DNA from: Artemisia argyi | Taxonomy: Eukaryota; Streptophyta; Magnoliopsida; Asterales; Asteraceae | Length of the DNA: 64,000 bases | Direction of reading: 5' to 3' | Assembly: GCA_030686995.1 (NCBI GenBank) | Contig: JARVZY010002409.1 | Location: 310,001 to 374,000, forward strand | Part shown: positions 58,123 to 64,000 of the stretch, piece by piece | Layout of the letters: each line of letters starts with the position of its first letter | Numbering within the stretch: the stretch's first letter is position 1 | Notes under the pieces: model-generated | What the model was told of the DNA's origin: nothing | Databases searched by the model: none | The model's input: only the letters and a program-made list of their open reading frames with translations | Program-made: the position numbers and the translations under genes

Positions 58123-58179
58123 GAGTCTAGCTACAAGACTCGTAAATAAAGAAAAGAGCTTCTTGGGAGGCAACCCAAG
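58123..58179 (+). promoter_or_regulatory. paired hairpins downstream of the gene stop (element E)
   Basis: Stem GAGTC/GACTC (58123-58141) around TAGCTACAA, then CGTAAATAAAG and stem CTTGGG/CCCAAG with loop AGGCAA (58162-58179). Element A has CATGGG/CCCATG, so the second pair changed from A-T to T-A on both sides. 58180-58706 is non-coding and holds two diverged palindromes (58547-58557, 58569-58579). Confidence 0.7.
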
Positions 58180-58706
58180 CTTTATTTGTTTAATTGTTTA
58201 TTTGTTTGATTTTATTTGTTTTCGTATGCGTGCTTTATTTTTATTGTTTGTGGATCATGTTTCAAAATAAATTGTGAAAATGCTTTACCTTGTTGTTTAA
58301 CTTCGTTTTAACTTCATATAAAGGTATTTCGCAAAAGATAAGTGTATGGGAAATCTAAATTTATTTCTAAGAACGGAATTGAACATGAACCACAATAATA
58401 TTAAGTGAACATGCATATTAGTATTTTTGTAAGTCAAATGCTTGTATCGAGTCAAAATGATGTTTTGCAGGAATTCTAGGAATTAAGGCGTGAGTTTTTC
58501 CAGAAATTTTCCGGAAACTTAACATAAGATTTCTATCAGAGCACTCTGATGGCGTCAGGATTATAACCTAACGGCGTCAGGTGTAAAAATCTGAAAAATT
58601 TTGCGAGTTTTATTTTTCTACCGGAGTCTTAAAGTTTTTGTTAATTCTTTAGTTTTATAAACTCCAGAAAATCTGCAAACATTCATTCTACAAGCATTAT
58701 ATCTGT

Positions 58707-59084
58707 TGATACAAAATTTGGGCGTTCCTTGTTTAGGTTCCTGTTCTCGTACCAATCAGATCTTAATGCTTGAGACCTGCGCACTAAGAAAGCAAACAAA
58801 CACCGTTAGGCTTATCGTGGGATTGTCTCCCACGATTATCCTCCGGCGTGAGGGTAAGTAATCGGTTTTTAGGGATGTATAGAAGAGTTGGGGTTTTGTG
58901 ATCGTACCTTTAAAAGATCCTTATCTAGACCATAAATAATGTATTTGGGTTTGGGCTATCGTGAGTCCAAACCGTTACTAAGGTAGCCCAAGTCATTAGT
59001 ATGATAGCCCATTCGTGATAGGCTTAGGTATTAGTAATGTCCATTAATCGGGTTCGTGAACCGAGTATGGACTATACGTTATCA
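58707..59084 (-). repeat. Element H, 3' LTR
   Basis: 378 bp, TGATACAAAA to CGTTATCA; the ends form the inverted repeat TGATA/TATCA. The boundary is supported by loss of E homology on the left and a C11 run (polypurine tract on the minus strand) at 59088-59098 on the right. The second LTR is outside the window. Confidence 0.7.
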
Positions 59085-59302
59085 TGTCCCCCCCCCCCAG
59101 TCTAGTATGCGCAGGTTTTAACCGTAGATGCTAGACTAGTGATGTCAGCGGTAAGCGTGGCGGGGAAGCTTCTAGTTTTTCCCGCCAAAAAAAAAGAGTA
59201 TACGATGCATGTAGGCTTAAAACGTCCCACGTATTCCTTGAAGGATGTGAAAAAGTGTTGTACCTGTTGGTATTCTAGCCACACGATTAAGGTAGTGGGA
59301 TC

Positions 59303-59344
59303 CACGTGGCGTTCATCCAAGGCGAGGGGAAACCCTATATAAAG
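59303..59344 (+). promoter_or_regulatory. plus-strand promoter of the antisense gene
   Basis: G-box CCACGTGG (59302-59309) about 26 bases upstream of TATATAAAG (59336-59344). Downstream is a plausible leader to 59469. It faces the opposite way to the element and lies inside it, next to the polypurine tract. Confidence 0.6.
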
Positions 59345-59473
59345 GGTTCCTATTTCCACTTTTTTTTATCACAGTAAAAAATAAAAATAAATAAAAATAA
59401 ATAAAAAAAACAAACGCCATTTTCTCCCTTTTAACAGTCATCAGTCAAGAAAAATTAGTGCCTGTGAAGGTAA

Positions 59474-60775
59474 TTGCGTGTGCGCTCCATAGTCAAATCT
59501 TGTTTAGAATTTGCTATACAATGCCTTGACTCCTTGCTGTTTGTACGTAGTGACAAAGCTGCAGGGGGTGATGCAGCGTTCGTTGAGCAGTCGCCACCGA
59601 AGGTGAGTCATCTTCATGTGGAAGAGCCTTCTAAGGCTGGTGAGGAGTTATCTGTGGAAGGTCTGATAGAAGAGTTGGGTCTAGCGGCTGCGCGCCAGGC
59701 CGCTCTGGTTGATCAACTGAAGGCTCGGTACGCTGGAGAGGGTAGCAGCAGCGCACAGAAAGATGAGGAGATTGCACTGTTGAGGGCACAGTTGGTGAGT
59801 GCACAAGCGGAAGTAGTGTCAACCACTGCGTACTCCAGGAGGCTTGCGGATGAGAGATTGGCCTAGATGGCTGAAGTGAAGCGCGAGCGTGCTGCCGCTG
59901 AGCAGTACAGATCAAACTGTGCATGGGGGCTGATGTATTTGCAAGAGAATAGAAGCAAGCACTTCGCTCAGCTTGATGAGTTCCGCAAGTTTGTAGAGAC
60001 TGCTCTGGAGACGCAGGAAAGCAAGCTGCGCAAGTTGAGCATTAAGTATGATGAGGAGCTGCACCCTCATCTAGTGTATGATGTTGCTGAGTGCAGGTAG
60101 TTATTTTCTTTTTGATTTCCTTTTTTGCCAGTTGTTTACGCTTAATGCCTTTGAAGTTATTATCTTCTAGCGCGTGTGTGGTTGCAATGTTAGGTGGTTG
60201 ATCAGTCACGGTCTTCGCTTGGCTGCCATGGGTACGCTAGAGTCTCTAGAGGTCCTTGAGGCTTTTGGGGATGTTGTAAAGTGTGCCTTGGCGCGTGGCA
60301 AGTCCAAAGTCGTAGAAGAGCTTCACAAGGGGAAGATGCTGTCCGTATCTCCGCGGAGGTGCCAGGGGATGTTGGGGATGGCTATGCAGAACTGATTGCA
60401 GCCATGGAGAGGATGAAGGTCTTCGATTTCCCCCATATCGCCCAGCTAGAGCGTGATCAAGATTATCCTATCAGCGTGATCATGCAGAGGCTGACTCTGG
60501 CGAGGCATGTAGCAGAAGACGCGGAGGCGCAGCCTGACTTCTTTTTGAAGCCAGATGAGTCACAGGTGCAAGTGCCCATTTTTGCTCGACCCCTCGACAT
60601 GCTGAATCCCTTCGCCCTTGAGAAGGATATATCTCTGAAGAAGTCCTTGGAAGCCCACGCGACAAGGCTTGCGCGTAAGAAGGGCATGAAAGGGAAGGCT
60701 ATTTTGTGCGGTGTTGGTGCGGCCCATCTTCCCAGGTCTGATGGGATTCCCATCAGCGTACCGATGGTGTCGTAG
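59474..60775 (+). pseudogene. antisense gene of the Tat element (putative gypsy-type transposase family)
   Basis: Coding part starts at about 59551 after a possible first intron (59470-59550, GTAATT..CGTAG). It encodes an Ala/Glu/Arg-rich coiled coil (AAARQAALVDQLKARYAGEG, DEEIALLRAQLVSAQAEV), an in-frame stop at 59864-59866, more coiled coil, and YDEELHPHLVYDVAECR. An intron at 60097-60193 (GTAG..TTAG) restores frame into WLISHGLRLAAMGTLES. A one-base frameshift near 60346 leads to ELIAAMERMKVFDFP, LERDQDYPISVIMQRLTLAR, FLKPDESQVQVPIFARP and CGVGAAHLPRSDG. I recall these as C-terminal features of plant proteins named putative gypsy-type transposase, encoded opposite to pol in Tat elements; their function is unknown. 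The N-terminal domain of that family is missing. Confidence 0.8.
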
Positions 60776-61539
60776 GAGGATAGCAGCCTGTTGAGAAGGC
60801 TGGATGAGGCTGGGCATTTGGCGTCTACAGCTAGTAACTTAGGGCATAGTGCGCTCGCAGCATGTAGACTTCTATGGATTCACCTTTTTGTTGTATATAT
60901 TGAATCTGTAACTCATGGTTAATGAATAATAATGATATTATTTTTGGTACGCATGTTTGTATTATCTTGTACTTAGATTTATTTGCCTTTCGTGAAAGAC
61001 TTTCCAAGAGTCAAGTTGTGACCAAACATGCTTAGGAAAAATTGTATTAAGTCCGTAACTTAAGAAATGTATGTGAGTAAAAACTCATAAATGTATGGAT
61101 TAAATTGCAGTGTGCTGCAAATACCATATCAAGGAATCAAGAGTCTTGGCTCCTAAATTTCTAAATGTGCACATTGTGCATTGTTGCGCATCAAACTTAC
61201 TTCAACGTCTTGATAGTAAGGTACTCAGCAAGGATACATGATCCTATGTTGATGGGTTTGCAACCCTCTTACTCAACGAGTTATTTATTAGGTTTACTCA
61301 TCCTGTCTGCCATCGTGGGTCTTAATAAGTGCATGCACGCCATGTAGGCAAAAATATAAAGTAATAATATTGAGACATAAATAAAAAATGTAAGCAATAA
61401 AGTTAAATGTGTTGTGGAGTTAGCTAGAAACCACAACGTTTTATTGATTCTTGCAAGTTTTTGAAAATAAAAGACAATTCCCTGAAAAAGAAAATGTAAA
61501 TACACGGACATTTATTAGGCACTTTACTAAAGTGCAGAG
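60776..61539. other. region between convergent antisense gene and pol
   Basis: Non-coding, A/T-rich. It contains AATGAATAATAATG near 60922-60936, a likely poly(A) region for the antisense gene. No other feature seen. Confidence 0.6.
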
Positions 61540-64000
61540 GCGTCGGTGTGTGGGCCGTAGCCTTTCTTCAAGAGATAGCGCCTTTGCCTAATGCTTCTGT
61601 GACCTCGTAGGATCCTTCCCATTTTGGTCCAAGCTTTCCCGTATCTTCTGCGTGGCTTACATCATTGGACGGTACACAAAATCTCCTGGCCTGAAAGAAG
61701 TGTTTCTGAAATTTGCATCATAATACTTCTTCATCTTTGACTTGGCCCTTGCTTCGCGTATAGCTGCGCGTTCGCGTCTTTCTTCTAACAGATCCAATTA
61801 TATGCTTCGCTCGTCGTCATTTGTTGCAACATTGACTTCAGCCGTGCGAATGGTTGGCCTTCCAATTTTGGCTGGTATAACAACTTCTATCCCATAGACA
61901 AGAGAGAATAGTGTATCTCCAGTGCTAGTTTTGATTGTTGTGCGGTGCGCCCATAGAACGTGCGACAATTCGTCCACCCATCTTCCTTTATGTTTGTCAA
62001 GACGCGCTTTTATTCCTTCGCCCAGACTACGATTCGCGCATTCGACCAAACCATTGGTTTGTGGGTGCTTAACTGACGCGAAGTGTTGTGTAATATTTAA
62101 TTGCGCACACCAATCTTTGAACGGGTTGTTAGAGAATTGTTTTCCATTGTCCAAAATAATTTCTCCCGGTAGGCCAAAGCGGCATACAATGTTGTCCCAA
62201 ACAAAGCGTTTGACCTGGTTGCCTGTGATACTTGCCACTGCTTTTGCCTCAATCCACTTAGTGAAATAATCTATGGCCACTATGAGGAATTTTAGTCTCC
62301 CTGCTGCAACTGGAAAGGGACCTGCAATATCAATACCCCATTTATAGAATGGCCATGGTGAAGTGATAGGTGTCAGCTCTTGTTGTGGTCGGCACGAGAT
62401 AGGTCTGTGGACTTGGCAATCGCTGCATCTCTTTATCATGTCCCGTGCATCGTGATGCATAGTAGGCCAATAGTATCCTGACCGCAAGGCTCGTGCCACA
62501 ACGGACCGTGGTCCTGAGTGCATGCTGCATGAACCAGCGTGGATCTCTCGGAGTACGTAGTCTGCCTGAAGAGGTCCAACGCACCGAAGCCATTGTTGTA
62601 GGAATGAACGTTGATATAGGATACCATCTCGAAGTTCGAACCTCTGCGTTATGCGCCGTATCCATCGAGCGTCTTTCTGTTCCTGGGGTAACATTCCCTT
62701 GCTTATGAATTCGATGATAGGTGTCATCCAAGTAGGATCCTGTTCATCTATCACCGTGGATACCTCCATCTCAAAGATGGATATATTCTTCAGGGTTTGC
62801 ACAAATACCTGTTTTGACAGGTGCACAAAGCTTGTAGATGCAATCTTGCTCAACGCATCTGCTTTTCTGTTTTCTCCTCTAGGAACTTGTTTGATGGTGA
62901 ACCTGTCGAAATTCTGGATTAGAAACTTGGTTTTTTCGAGGTATTGGATCATGTTATCCTCCTTAGCCACATATTCGCCTAACACGTGATTGGCTACTAA
63001 CTGGGAATCGACATTTGCCTCTAGGTTGCGTACACCCATTTGAGTTGCAATGCGTAATCCAGCAAGTAGGGCCTCATATTTTGCCTCATTTTTTGTGGCT
63101 GCGAATTCAAAACGTAGTGCGTAAGTGAATTCCATTCCATCTAGGTTAGTGAGGATAAGGCCTGCGCCTGACCCATCCACACACGAAGATCCATCTGTGA
63201 ATAGAATCCATGGTTCTTGTAATTCTACCTTGTTTGTTGAAGGTGGAATATCGGTATCTGGTTCCTCATTAATGAAGTCAGCTAATATCTGCCCGTTAAT
63301 CGTAGTGCGTGGTCTATAAGAGATGTTATGCTCGCTCAATAACACACTCCATTTTTGTAGCCGTCCTGATGCGTCATGTTTAGAGATAACTTGCTTGATA
63401 GGTTGGTCCGTAATTACAGCTATTGGGTGTGCTTGAAAGTATCTGCGCAGTCTTTTAGCTGCGAATACTAAAGCTAGGACCAGCTTTTCCATGGCAGTAT
63501 AGTTAGTCTCTGTCTTCTTGAGCGCTTTGCTTACGAAGTATATTGGTGTTTGAACGGAGTTCCTATTTGTCAATAACACCGCGCTGACTGCTCCATGAGT
63601 TGTAGACAAGTACATGATCAATTCTTCCCGTGGTCGAGGTGCGACAAGTTTAGGAAGTGCTGCTATATGTTGCTTAAGCTGTTGAAAAGCTTCTTCCGCT
63701 TCCGCAGTCCAACAAAAGTCTCCCTTTTTTGTGCACTTTGTGAGTGTCTTAAAGAGAGGAAGTGACTTATCTGCTGATTTGGACAAGAATCGGTTTAGCC
63801 CAGCTAATTTGCCGTTTAATTACTGGACTTCTTTTAATGTGCGTGGTGAAGGGAGTTCGATGACAGCTTTTGTCTTTTCCGGACAAGGCTTAATGCCATT
63901 AGGTTCTATCAAATACCCAAGAAACATGCCTTCTATAGCGCCAAAAGTACACTTCTTGGGATTTAACTTCATGTTGATCCTTCCTAGTGTTTTGAATGTT
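61540..64000 (-). pseudogene. Element H pol: RT end, RNase H, second RNase H, integrase (broken, partial)
   Basis: From the right edge: reverse transcriptase C-part (KLNPKKCTFGAIEGMFLGYL) with an in-frame stop at 63820-63822, then a 662-residue open frame (63786-61798). Residues 1-180 are the original RNase H, whose first catalytic Asp region reads MYLSTTHGAVSAVL and looks inactive. Residues 192-318 are an archaeal-type RNase H with D198 (LFTDGSS), E238, D260 (NVDSQLVANH) and D310 (KADALSK). Integrase follows: zinc module ending CSDCQVHRP, core Asp in WGIDIAGPF, Asp in ILDNGKQF, Glu in GLVECANRS. A stop at 61795-61797 and a frameshift near 61685 break the C-terminal part (DLLEERRERAA, then KLGPKWEGSYEV), which ends near 61540. 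Confidence 0.93.

Larger units (their letters stand above)
54214..58706 (+). mobile_element. Element E: gag-protease-like element, entered by H
   Basis: LTR, primer site (55650-55667), gag-protease-like gene (55816-58108), hairpin pair and part of the 3' interior are present. Similarity to element B ends exactly where H's LTR starts (58707), so E is interrupted rather than truncated; its 3' part and LTR should lie beyond the right edge of the window, after H. Confidence 0.85.
58707..64000 (-). mobile_element. Element H: Tat-type Ty3/Gypsy retrotransposon, partial
   Basis: Minus strand, running off the right edge. Parts seen: a short 3' LTR (58707-59084), a polypurine tract of G11 (59088-59098), an antisense gene with promoter (59303-60775), and pol from integrase back to reverse transcriptase (61540-64000). 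Order and the second, archaeal-type RNase H place it in the Tat lineage. The expected target duplication is tctgt (58702-58706). Confidence 0.9.

Noticed and set aside
54214..58706. E as a truncated element
   Set aside because: Its right end coincides with the TG terminus of H's LTR, so interruption explains it better.
59088..59098. C11 run as a simple microsatellite
   Set aside because: Its place directly inside H's LTR makes it the polypurine tract of the minus-strand element.

Overview
The window is plant nuclear DNA made almost entirely of nested LTR retrotransposons. There are no bacterial genes and no intact host gene. The protein types (Athila-type Ty3/Gypsy gag-pol, Tat-type pol with a second RNase H and an antisense gene, UBN2/zinc-knuckle Copia gag, and gag-protease elements without reverse transcriptase) look to me like those of the daisy family, probably tribe Anthemideae (Tanacetum, Artemisia, Chrysanthemum). 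That placement rests on recalled similarity and was not searched.

Layout. 1-1594 is old flanking DNA with a local duplication, a Harbinger-type MITE, a 44-bp tandem repeat and a hAT-type MITE. Element A, an Athila-like Gypsy element on the minus strand, spans 1600-52758 with target duplication attag; it landed in a ~95-bp tandem repeat that continues at 52764-53215. Inside A: element F, a gag-only Copia element (9447-17889, duplication caaac), splits A's reverse transcriptase; element B (24323-51830, duplication gtgct) splits A's 5' LTR. Inside B: element D (26212-36515, duplication gttaa), with 3.75-kb LTRs and one zinc-knuckle ORF, and element C (39536-50688, duplication ctagt), a relative of B sitting in B's 5' LTR. 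Inside C, a 3.4-kb LTR-like unit G (44522-47964, duplication gttag) interrupts gag and carries a 5S-rRNA-like promoter.

To the right, 53580-54213 holds a fragment resembling an exon of the host phospholipase gene SGR2. It is cut by element E (from 54214, plus strand, B/C family), which is itself entered at 58707 by element H, a Tat-type Gypsy element on the minus strand running off the window. H carries a broken pol and a broken antisense gene with its own promoter.

How they work together. Only A and H encode polymerase and integrase, and both are broken. B, C, D, E and F encode at most gag, zinc-knuckle or degenerate protease-like proteins, so they would need enzymes supplied in trans. A, B, C, D and E share a 3' non-coding module: two hairpins just after the last stop codon and a further hairpin joined to a polypurine-like tract. 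Paired sequence changes between elements support the stems. B/C LTRs carry arrays of the palindrome TGACGSCGTCA upstream of a TATA box, and a copy of the 5' half of tRNA-Asp close to a tRNA-Asp-type primer binding site. LTR differences counted by eye (B about 2 percent, C about 1.4, D about 0.5) agree with the nesting order.
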